8,164 bases of DNA, from positions 1 to 8,164 of the forward strand of contig CAMWVJ010000042.1 of assembly GCA_947177645.1 (NCBI GenBank), written 5' to 3'. A program made the position numbers and the translations under genes. This stretch comes from an uncultured Desulfovibrio sp. (GTDB lineage Bacteria > Desulfobacterota > Desulfovibrionia > Desulfovibrionales > Desulfovibrionaceae). Positions 1-8,026 of the stretch are shown one piece after another; the first letter of the stretch is position 1, and the number at the start of each line of letters is the position of its first letter. The notes below the pieces were generated by a model. That model was not told where the DNA came from. It saw only the letters and a program-made list of their open reading frames with translations, and searched no databases.

Positions 1-2
1 GG

Positions 3-800
3 GTGCGCTTCGAGCATGTGGGCGTCGTGGCCGGGGGGCGCACCATCCTTGAAAATGTGGACGCCGTGGCCCCGGCGGGCAGCGCCACCGTGCTCATGGG
101 CCCCAACGGCGCGGGCAAGACCACCCTGCTCCACTGCCTGCTCGGCGAGCGGGCCTACAGCGGCCGCATCGTCCTCGAGGGCGGGCAGCGCGTGGCCCAT
201 GTGCCGCAGCAACTGGTGGTGGAGCGCGGGCTGCCGCTCACCGTGCGCGAATTTCTCGCGCTGGGCGCCCAACGGCGCCCGCTCTGGCTCGGGGTCTCCG
301 TCGCCGCGCGCCTGCGCGGGCGCGCCCTGCTCGAAACCGTGGACGCGGCGGACCTTGAGGGGCAGCGCCTGGGCGACCTCTCGGGCGGCGAATTGCGGCG
401 CGTGCTCCTCGCCGCTGCCCTCGGGCATGACCCTGACCTGCTCGTGCTCGACGAGGCCGAGGCCGGGGTGGACGTGCACGGCGAGCGCCTGTTCTGGGAA
501 GTGCTGGACGCGGCCCGGCGCGAGCGCGGCTTCACGCTCATCATGGTGAGCCACAACCTGCCGCTGGCCGCCCACTACGCCACCCACGTCATCTGCCTCG
601 ACGGCCGCGTGCTGGCGCAAGGCCCCCCGCGCGAAACCCTCACCGCGCGGCTCCTGCTCTCGCTTTTCGGGGTGCCCATCCACCTCTATCCCGACCAGTG
701 CGACCTCGATGCCCCCGGCTGCCCGCAGTGCGGCGCCCTTTCGGCGCCTGGCCACCGGGGGCGGCTCCCCGCGGGCCTTGGCGATAGGAGCGCCCCATGA
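3..800 (+). CDS. Metal (Zn/Mn-type) ABC transporter ATP-binding protein, probably 5'-partial
   Basis: Cytoplasmic ATPase that would power metal-ion import with the permease encoded directly downstream. Counting from the GTG at position 3, the ABC motifs appear in order: Walker A GPNGAGKTT at residues 33-41, Q-loop in VPQQ at 67-70, signature LSGGE at 126-130, Walker B LLVLDEAEAG at 146-155 and the switch histidine H184 in MVSHN. Together with the ABC-3 partner this places it in the ZnuC/MntB-like group. The GTG lies at the window edge with no visible ribosome binding site, and family members usually have a few more N-terminal residues, so the true start is probably outside. Oddities: alanine replaces the usual proline after the Walker B glutamate (DEA, not DEP), and the C-terminal tail carries C233, C240, C243 and H251, which might bind metal. 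The stop overlaps the next start as ATGA. Which metal is carried cannot be told from sequence. Confidence 0.9.
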   Translation: MRFEHVGVVAGGRTILENVDAVAPAGSATVLMGPNGAGKTTLLHCLLGERAYSGRIVLEGGQRVAHVPQQLVVERGLPLTVREFLALGAQRRPLWLGVSVAARLRGRALLETVDAADLEGQRLGDLSGGELRRVLLAAALGHDPDLLVLDEAEAGVDVHGERLFWEVLDAARRERGFTLIMVSHNLPLAAHYATHVICLDGRVLAQGPPRETLTARLLLSLFGVPIHLYPDQCDLDAPGCPQCGALSAPGHRGRLPAGLGDRSAP

Positions 801-1651
801 GCACCCTGCTGGCCGCCGCCTGCGACGCCCTCTCCGTGCTTCCCTTCGAGTGCCTTGAGCCGCGCTTCATGCGCCGCGCGCTGCTCGCGCTGCTGTTGCT
901 CACGCCCATGACCTCCATGCTCGGCGTGCAGGTGACGCTCTTCCGCATGGCCTTTTTTTCGGACGCGGTGGGCCATTCGGCCTTTGCCGGCGTGGCGCTG
1001 GGGCTCATCCTCGGCGCGCCGCCGGATACCGCCATGCTCGTCTTCGGGGTGCTCGTGGGCATCGCGGTCATGGCCGTGCAGCGCTCAAGCGGGCTCTCGG
1101 CGGATACGGCCATCGGCATCATCTTTTCGGCCGTGGTGGCCTTCGGCCTCGCCGTGGTGAGCCGGGCGAGCGGCCTCGGCCGCCAGATGGGGCAATTCCT
1201 CTATGGCGACATCCTCACCGTGGGCGACGGCGAAATGGCGGCGCTGGCCTGCCTGCTCGGCCTCCTGCTGCTCTTCGAGCTTCTGGGCTGGAACCGCCTG
1301 CTCGCCATGGCCCTGAGCCCGGTGACGGCCCGGGTCGAGGGCATCCACACGGCCTTCTGGAACTATCTCTTCGCCGCCGTGCTGGCGCTGGTCGTCATGT
1401 TTTCGGTGCGGGCCGTGGGCGTGCTGCTCATGACGGCCCTGCTCGTGGTGCCCGCGGCCACGGCGCGCAACCTCGCCAGGAGCGCGGGCGGCATGTTCTG
1501 GTGGTCGCTGGTCGTGGGCGTGAGCTCGGGCGCGGCCGGGCTGCTCCTGTCCGCGCAGGAGTGGCTTGCCACGGCGAGCGGCGCTACCGTGGTGCTTGTG
1601 GCCTGTGCCTGGTTCGCGGTCAGTTGTGTCGTGCGGGCGTGGCGGAAGTAG
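797..1651 (+). CDS. Metal ABC transporter permease, ABC-3 (ZnuB/MntC-like) family
   Basis: Integral inner-membrane subunit of a metal-ion importer, 284 residues, a normal length for the family. Hydrophobic segments lie roughly at residues 26-42, 60-95, 104-125, 147-165, 188-221, 234-254 and 261-279, enough for seven to nine helices. The stretch FFSDAVGHSAFAGVALG at 53-69 matches the conserved ABC-3 region usually written as GDALSHAVLPG, and AVGVLLMTALLVVPAATA at 206-223 matches the conserved late helix; the family assignment rests on these two. The ATG at 797 overlaps the ATPase stop (ATGA) and follows AGGAG at 786-790 with six bases between, so both start and translational coupling look secure. 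No substrate-binding protein is visible; it is probably upstream of the window or elsewhere. The gene ends in a convergent intergenic region shared with the opposite-strand glk operon. Confidence 0.92.
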   Translation: MSTLLAAACDALSVLPFECLEPRFMRRALLALLLLTPMTSMLGVQVTLFRMAFFSDAVGHSAFAGVALGLILGAPPDTAMLVFGVLVGIAVMAVQRSSGLSADTAIGIIFSAVVAFGLAVVSRASGLGRQMGQFLYGDILTVGDGEMAALACLLGLLLLFELLGWNRLLAMALSPVTARVEGIHTAFWNYLFAAVLALVVMFSVRAVGVLLMTALLVVPAATARNLARSAGGMFWWSLVVGVSSGAAGLLLSAQEWLATASGATVVLVACAWFAVSCVVRAWRK

Positions 1652-1775
1652 AGCTTTGCGTGAGAATCGCAAATGCGGCGGACAGTTGAAGCGGGATGAG
1701 CCGCGTTTTGCTTCCTTAACGCCGAAATTATCCGTCAAAAACAGCCTTGCTCCAGCCGTTGCGACGAAGGAAGCT
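1652..1775. other. Intergenic stretch with weak stem-loops; no gene seen
   Basis: First part of the 425-base gene-free region between the convergent operons. A 6-bp hairpin sits just after the permease stop (TTTGCG at 1655-1660, CGCAAA at 1668-1673) but no T-run follows, so it is at best a weak terminator. An 8-bp inverted repeat (GCTTCCTT at 1710-1717, AAGGAAGC at 1767-1774) encloses 49 bases, and CGTC at 1733-1736 could pair with GACG at 1763-1766 directly inside it. Base composition is clearly less GC-rich than the genes. I saw no convincing small ORF or RNA gene. Confidence 0.4.
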
Positions 1776-1838
1776 ACGGATGGAGACAGCAGTTAGTTAG
1801 CGCGCCAGCACATCACTGCAACCGCTGTCGCTATCCGT
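1776..1838. repeat. Imperfect 15-bp inverted repeat
   Basis: ACGGAT-GGA-GACAGC at 1776-1790 faces GCTGTC-GCT-ATCCGT at 1824-1838. The two outer 6-base blocks and two inner 6-base blocks are exactly complementary; only the three-base spacers differ (GGA against GCT). The 33-base interior includes GCGCGC and an alternative short pairing of GCAGT at 1789-1793 with ACTGC at 1815-1819. The right arm overlaps the module at 1808-1870 that recurs near the right end of the window. Function is unknown; it is a component of the mosaic intergenic repeat. Confidence 0.6.
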
Positions 1839-1870
1839 AAGCCCGGCAAGCCGGGCAACGGCTAGCGCTT
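1808..1870 (+). repeat. Structured repeat module, copy A (CCGTAA-stem-AACGG)
   Basis: A module built around the strong hairpin GCCCGGC (1841-1847), AA, GCCGGGC (1850-1856), closed outside by CCGT (1835-1838) and ACGG (1858-1861). It aligns with the reverse complement of about 8073-8132: both share CATC-x-CTG, then CTGTCG, then CCGTAAG before the stem, and AACGG then GCGCTTC after it. The internal stem differs in sequence between copies but remains self-complementary in both. Here the module lies outside the 1959-2021 repeat unit; in the right-hand copy it is inserted inside that unit. Confidence 0.65.
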
Positions 1871-1960
1871 CACTGCTGGCTGCGTCAGAAAAAAATTTCC
1901 TCGGTCGAGTACTTAAGTACACTCCCTTCGGAAATTTTTTTCTTCCTTGCCAGCAGTGAA
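1869..1960. terminator. Long nested hairpin between convergent operons, possible bidirectional terminator
   Basis: Three nested symmetric layers are visible. Outer arms TTCACTGCTGGC (1869-1880) and GCCAGCAGTGAA (1949-1960) pair over 12 bp without mismatch. Inner arms AGAAAAAAATTTCC (1887-1900) and GGAAATTTTTTTCT (1930-1943) pair over 14 bp without mismatch. The centre contains the perfect 12-base palindrome GTACTTAAGTAC at 1909-1920. Because the inner stem has an A-tract on one arm and a T-tract on the other, either strand would yield a hairpin ending in a U-run, as expected of a terminator serving two convergent operons. It lies about 220 nt past the permease stop and about 115 nt past the glk stop. 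It could equally be a mobile-repeat component; the two readings are compatible. Confidence 0.6.
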
Positions 1961-2022
1961 AAATCTTATTTTTTAGGATTCTTCCGGCACCAGCACCCGT
2001 CTTCCGCTTCGCTCCAGACGGG
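1959..2022 (-). repeat. Interspersed inverted-repeat unit, left copy
   Basis: Positions 1959-2021 match the reverse complement of 8027-8057 joined to 8133-8164, apart from the last base, which falls beyond the window edge. The 75 extra bases at 8058-8132 are absent here. Read on the minus strand the unit contains a 27-nt hairpin at 2022-1996: arms CCCGTCT and AGACGGG, then opposed GGA and GGA triplets, then the mini-hairpin GCGAAGC. A further pair, TTAGGAT at 1973-1979 and ATCCTAA at 2033-2039, closes a larger stem around it. The AT-rich end (1959-1974) is itself self-complementary on the minus strand (AAAAAT, AAG, ATTTTT). It lies in the 3' untranslated region of the glk operon, so the structure would also be present in that mRNA. 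Confidence 0.85.
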
Positions 2023-2044
2023 ATATGGAGTTATCCTAACTCGC

Positions 2045-2072
2045 GGCTTCGCCTGTCGTGGGGAGACTCCCC
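2045..2072 (-). terminator. Two short hairpins just after the glk stop, weak terminator candidate
   Basis: GGGGA (2060-2064) pairs with TCCCC (2068-2072) across a three-base loop, starting four bases after the glk stop on the minus strand. It is followed by GGCGAAGCC (minus strand, 2053-2045), another GAA-triloop mini-hairpin. No T-run follows on the minus strand, so an intrinsic terminator is not well supported; these may instead protect the 3' end of the mRNA or belong to the repeat mosaic. Confidence 0.35.
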
Positions 2073-2076
2073 TGTT

Positions 2077-3090
2077 CTACACAGTCGCAACGGACGGCTC
2101 AAGCAGCATGCGGCCATATTGGGCCGCGCCCCAGAGGCCGCTCTCGGCGTCTTCCAGAAGGCGCACCGGGATGTCCTTCAGCCAGTGCGCAAAGGAAGGC
2201 TCGGCGTGCAATTCGGTGAAAAACTCCGGGCTGCTCACGCAAAGGGGATTGCGCGCGGCAATCCCCCCGGCGATCCACAGGCCGCCCGTGGAGAGACAGG
2301 ACAGCATGAGGTTTCGGCAGGCGCGCCCGTAGAAGCGGGCGTACCAGCTCAAGGTCGGCGAGGGCGCGGAAAGGGCCTTGCGGCCCACCTCGCCGGGGGT
2401 GAGGCGTTCGCCGGTGAGGAATTCATGCAGGAGCGCGAGGCCGCGGCCGGAGAGCACGTCGTCCCCTTCCGCCACGGCGAGCCCGAGCGCCGTGCACAAA
2501 AATTCGTGAAAGGCGTTCTCCTCCGCGCCCGCGAAAGGGAAGGCCATGTGACCGCCCTCAGAGGGCGCCACGAGCCATCCCCCGGCACCGGGCACGGCCA
2601 TGTCCAGCGGATAGAGGCAGGCCACGCCCAGGCCGGTGCCCGCGCCGATGACCGCGCGCGGCGCGCGCAAGGGTGCTACGGCAGGCGCCGGCGGCGCTGG
2701 CCAGAGCAGCCGGGCCTCGTCGCCAAGCTCCGTGAGGCAGGCGCAGGCCTGGGCCACAAAGTCATTGATGACGCGGTAGATGCCCTGGCCCTGCGCGGCG
2801 AGCGGGCGCAGATCCACCCTGAGGCTGCCGTTGGTGAGGCCCCCGGTGAGGCCGTCATGCACCGGCCCGGCGATGGCGAGCACCGTGGCGTCGGCCCGGG
2901 CCGGATGCAGCGCGAGCTCGCGCTCCAGCGCGGCGAGGAGGGGTTCGGTGGTGCGGAGATCCGGGCTCTCCAGCCAGGCCGAATGCTCGCGCACGAGCCG
3001 GCCGTCCGGGCCGAGCGCGAAGCGCGCCAGCCGGCAATTGGTGCCCCCGATGTCGGCTGCGATGAGATGACGCACGCCGGCCTCAGGCAT
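2077..3090 (-). CDS. glk: Glucokinase
   Basis: ATP-dependent phosphorylation of glucose to glucose 6-phosphate in the cytoplasm (EC 2.7.1.2). With 337 residues it matches the bacterial glucokinase family represented by E. coli Glk (about 320). Visible motifs: phosphate-binding DIGGTN at 13-18, IAGPVHDG at 73-80, catalytic aspartate D110 in VINDF, GAGTGLG at 149-155, SEGGH at 177-181, LSGRG at 213-217 and the adenosine-side IAGGIAARN at 273-281. The ATG at 3090 overlaps the hldE stop by eight bases, which suggests coupling, but has only a weak ribosome site; a GTG at 3075 preceded by GAGG five bases away is a real alternative giving 332 residues. Open frame continues upstream to 3504 but is a shadow of hldE. 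Last gene of the operon. In an LPS-type operon its product could feed sugar-nucleotide synthesis as well as glycolysis; that role is inferred. Confidence 0.93.
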   Translation of the reverse strand: MPEAGVRHLIAADIGGTNCRLARFALGPDGRLVREHSAWLESPDLRTTEPLLAALERELALHPARADATVLAIAGPVHDGLTGGLTNGSLRVDLRPLAAQGQGIYRVINDFVAQACACLTELGDEARLLWPAPPAPAVAPLRAPRAVIGAGTGLGVACLYPLDMAVPGAGGWLVAPSEGGHMAFPFAGAEENAFHEFLCTALGLAVAEGDDVLSGRGLALLHEFLTGERLTPGEVGRKALSAPSPTLSWYARFYGRACRNLMLSCLSTGGLWIAGGIAARNPLCVSSPEFFTELHAEPSFAHWLKDIPVRLLEDAESGLWGAAQYGRMLLEPSVATV

Positions 3091-4560
3091 GGGCGCTGCC
3101 CGCCGCGTCGGCCGCCTGCGCGGGCCGCATCTTGCGCACGAGGCCCGTGGTGCTGCATCCGTCCACGAGGTCCACGAGATGCACCTCGCCGCCGCGGCCG
3201 AGCACGAAGTCCGCGCCGACCACGTTTTCCACGCGGTAGTCGCTGCCCTTGACGAGCACATCCGGGGCGACCTCATGGATGAGACGTTCCGGCGTGTCCT
3301 CGCCGAAGAGCACCACCGCGTCCACGGCCTGCAACGCCGCGAGCAGCAAGGCCCGGCTCGTCTCGTTCTGGATGGGGCGCTCAGGGCCTTTAAGCCGGCG
3401 CACCGAGGCGTCGGCATTGAGGCCCACCACCAGCCGGTCGCCCAGGGCCGCGGCCTGGCGCAAAAGCGAGATGTGCCCGGGGTGGAGCAGGTCGAAGCAG
3501 CCATTGGTGAAGACGATGCGCTCGCCGCGGCGCCGCCATTCCTCCAGCTTGTGCCTGAGCGCCGGGAGCTCGAAGAGCTTGGGATTGTCCATCCCCTGCC
3601 TCAGGGCCTCGTTGAGCTCGGCCAGGGCCACCGGCGCCGTGCCGGCCTTGCCCACGGCCACCCCGGCGGCCGCATTGGCCACCGCGGCGCTCTCGGCCCA
3701 GCCGAGGCCGCCGGCCACGCAGGCCGCAAGGGCGGCGATCACCGTATCGCCCGCGCCCGAAACGTCCGCCACTTCGCGCACGGCCGCGCGGATGCGCGCA
3801 GGCTCCTCGCCGGGCGCATAGAGGATCATGCCCCGGGGCCCGCGCGTGAGCAACAGCCGCGCAAAGCCGTACTGCCGGCACAGCCCTTCGGCAAGCTCGC
3901 GGCGAAGGGCGGCGTCGGGCCGCGCCCCGGCGGGAAGGCCGCAGACCTCGAGGAATTCCGCCGTGTTGGGCGTCACGCAGGCCGCGCCCGCATAGCGCGA
4001 CCAGTCCTTGCCCTTGGGGTCCACGAGCACGGGGATGCCCGCGGCCTTGGCCTGCGCCATGATGTCTGCGCAGAGGCTTGCGCCGTCCTCGCGGCGCAGG
4101 AAGACCCCCTTGCCATAATCCGAAATGATGACAGCGCCGCAGCCCGGCAAGAGCCGCGCCACGGCAGCCTTCAGGGGCTCGAACTCGCCCGGGCCGAGGG
4201 GCGCCACGCGCTCTTCGTCGAGGCGCAGGAGCTGCTGGCCGTGCCCGAGGATGCGCGTCTTGCTGGTGGTGGCGCGGTCATGCGAGACGGCAAGGGCGTC
4301 CTCGATGCCCTCGGCCGTGACGGCCGCGCGCAGGGTGTGCCCCTCGGCGTCGTCCCCCACCAGGCCGACGAGCCGCGCGGCCACGCCGAGCCGCGAAAGG
4401 TTGCGGGCCACGTTGCCCGCGCCGCCCGGCACGCTCCAGCGCTTTTCGAGGCGCACCACGGGCACGGGCGCCTCGGGCGAGATGCGGGCCACGTCGCCCG
4501 CGAGATAGCGGTCGAGCATGACATCGCCCGCCACCAGGATGGCCGTGCCCGAAAAGTCCA

Positions 4561-4561
<1 letters not shown>
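3083..4561 (-). CDS. hldE: Bifunctional D-glycero-beta-D-manno-heptose-7-phosphate kinase / ADP-heptose synthase (HldE)
   Basis: Cytoplasmic enzyme that phosphorylates heptose 7-phosphate at O-1 and later adenylylates the heptose 1-phosphate, giving the ADP-heptose precursor of the LPS inner core. Residues 1-320 form a PfkB-type kinase: GDVMLDRY at 12-19, GGAGNVARNLSRLG at 46-59, SDYGKG at 147-152 and DVSGAGDT at 266-273 with the base D272. Residues 345-480 form the nucleotidyltransferase: FTNGCFDLLHPGH at 351-363 with the HxGH motif, and VLVKGSDY at 435-442. At 492 residues it is full length compared with E. coli HldE (477), with both active sites intact. The ATG at 4561 shares one base with the upstream stop (TGATG) and follows AAGGG at 4572-4568, so it is translationally coupled. 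The other heptose enzymes (GmhA, GmhB, HldD) are not in this window. Also known as rfaE. Confidence 0.97.
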
Positions 4562-6657
<2,096 letters not shown>

Positions 6658-6668
6658 GCTTCACCTTT

Positions 6669-7859
6669 TCATTCAAAGCGCAGGGCCGAGACCACATCCA
6701 TGCGGCTCGCCTGGATGGCGGGATAGAGGCCGCCCGCCACGCCGATGAGGGCGGAGAAAAGGATGCTGCCCACGCTGCTCGCCAGCAGCAGCGGGTAGGA
6801 AATGCCCGTGCCCAGCGCCCAGGAGCCGACCTCGACGATGATGACGCCCAAGAGGATGCCGAGCACGCCGCCGGCCAGCGACTTGCACAGGGCCTCGGCG
6901 AGGAACTGGGCCAGGATGTCGGCGTCCGCGCCGCCCATGGCCTTTTTGAGGCCCACCTCCCGGGTGCGCGCCCGCACGGCCGCGAAGGTGCCGTACCAGA
7001 TGCCGAAGCCGCCGAGCATGAGCGAGGCCACGATGCCGAGCCAGAGCAGCGCCTCCACCCACATGAAGGTCGTCTGGATGCGGGCGAGCTGTTCCTCCTG
7101 GGTGCGGATGACCATGTGCGGCGCGGCCTGGTGCTCGCGCACCACCTTGGGGATGAGCTTGACGAGCGGGGAGACATCCTCCCAGCCGATGGCGCGCACA
7201 AAGAGCCTGTCCACCTTGCCGCCGGCCCAGTTGCGGTCGATCATGACCGTATAGGGCAAGAAACCGCCGCGGCCCCAGCTCCCCAGCATGACGCCGCTCA
7301 CGACGCCCACCACCTCGAACACGTCCTGCCCGAGGATGAGGAGCTTGCCCACGGCCTCGTCCGGCGTTTTATAGAGCATGAGCGAGGCCTCGCGGCCGAG
7401 CATGGCCACGCGGCGCCGGCGCTCGATGTCCGAGGCGTCGAAGAGGCGCCCGGCCACGAGCGTGAGGGAATAGACATCGGCGAAATACTGGTCGACGCCG
7501 ATGAAATCCATGCGGACGGTGCGCTCGCCCGAAGTCCTGAGATTGAAGACACGGCCGCCGCGCAGGTTGCGGCTCACCATGCCCACGCCGGGGAGCTTGC
7601 GCAGCGCCTCCACGGTCTCGGGATAGAACTCGCGCCGGGGCTGGCCCGGATAGGCGGCGTCATCCATGTAGAGCTGGATGACGTTGACGCCGCCCATGAG
7701 CACCATGTCCTGCCCGACCTTGTAGCGGATCTCGCGGCCGAGCACGGAGAGCACGATAAAGGCCGTGATGCCCAGGGCGATGGACAGGATCACCCCGAAG
7801 CCGCGCTGGCGCACAACCTGCCTGAGGCTGACGCGAAAAAGGTCTGACATCACGATCAT
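6669..7859 (-). CDS. MacB/FtsX-type ABC transporter permease
   Basis: Inner-membrane permease of the FtsX/MacB/LolCE class, 396 residues. It has the classic layout: one helix at about 21-41, a large periplasmic domain at 42-268 (MacB periplasmic core type, including FIGVDQYFADVYSL at 119-132 and VAGRLF at 135-140), then three helices at about 269-292, 326-348 and 357-379. The cytoplasmic stretch VRARTREVGLKKAMGG at 295-310 is the conserved coupling-helix region that contacts the ATPase. It lacks its own ATPase, which is supplied by the next gene, so the pair would act as a mechanotransmission-type ABC system on a lipid, lipoprotein, peptide or glycan substrate that I cannot identify. The ATG at 7859 is preferred over the ATG at 7850 because GGAG lies six bases before the first and about 15 before the second. 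First gene of the operon. Confidence 0.93.
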   Translation of the reverse strand: MIVMSDLFRVSLRQVVRQRGFGVILSIALGITAFIVLSVLGREIRYKVGQDMVLMGGVNVIQLYMDDAAYPGQPRREFYPETVEALRKLPGVGMVSRNLRGGRVFNLRTSGERTVRMDFIGVDQYFADVYSLTLVAGRLFDASDIERRRRVAMLGREASLMLYKTPDEAVGKLLILGQDVFEVVGVVSGVMLGSWGRGGFLPYTVMIDRNWAGGKVDRLFVRAIGWEDVSPLVKLIPKVVREHQAAPHMVIRTQEEQLARIQTTFMWVEALLWLGIVASLMLGGFGIWYGTFAAVRARTREVGLKKAMGGADADILAQFLAEALCKSLAGGVLGILLGVIIVEVGSWALGTGISYPLLLASSVGSILFSALIGVAGGLYPAIQASRMDVVSALRFE

Positions 7860-7873
7860 GGAAAACTCCGGCT

Positions 7874-7932
7874 CTTCCGGCGGGACTGGACGGCGTGCGC
7901 CACCCGGCGCCTTGCGGGTGCCCCCCCGGAAG
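7874..7932 (-). other. Structured leader of the operon mRNA
   Basis: The predicted 5' leader can fold on itself: CTTCCGG at 7874-7880 pairs with CCGGAAG at 7926-7932 and encloses a hairpin CACCCG (7901-7906) / CGGGTG (7915-7920) with an eight-base loop. A run of seven C (7921-7927) lies between the arms. The outer stem ends close to the ribosome binding site (GGAG, 7869-7866), so folding could affect translation. No known riboswitch is recognised. Confidence 0.35.
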
Positions 7933-7949
7933 GCCCAATGTACGGCCTT
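7930..7949. promoter_or_regulatory. Operator-like dyad centred on the -10 box
   Basis: AAGGCC (7930-7935) and GGCCTT (7944-7949) form a perfect 6-bp dyad with an eight-base spacer that contains the whole -10 hexamer. A second dyad, CCGCC (7955-7959) and GGCGG (7969-7973), flanks the -35 box. A repressor bound to either would block RNA polymerase. No regulator gene is visible in the window, and short GC-rich dyads arise easily by chance in such DNA. Confidence 0.35.
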
Positions 7950-7965
7950 GGGCGCCGCCTGTCAA
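7937..7965 (-). promoter_or_regulatory. Sigma70-type promoter of the permease-fusion-hldE-glk operon
   Basis: On the minus strand a consensus -35 box TTGACA (7965-7960) is followed after exactly 17 bases by TACATT (7942-7937), four of six matches to TATAAT. Transcription would start near 7930, giving a leader of about 70 nt before the ATG at 7859. No comparable promoter is visible at the downstream gene junctions, which are overlapping or 11 nt wide, so one transcript for all four genes is likely. Confidence 0.7.
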
Positions 7966-8026
7966 AACGGCGGGGACAAACAGAGCCAGCGTTGCCGCGC
8001 AGCCATGGCATCACCCCTTCCACCTT

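Noticed and set aside
1566..1796. 76-codon frame across the permease end and the intergenic repeats
   Set aside because: It starts inside the permease gene and lacks a ribosome site; it lies over repeat DNA.
1756..2093. 10-bp inverted match CCGTTGCGAC (1756-1765) with 2084-2093 in the end of glk
   Set aside because: Too short, and one half lies in coding sequence; chance is adequate.
3091..3504. N-terminal extension of the glucokinase frame up to 3504
   Set aside because: It overlaps the hldE nucleotidyltransferase domain in another frame and reads as low-complexity Arg/Ser/Ala; Glk homologues begin shortly before DIGGTN.
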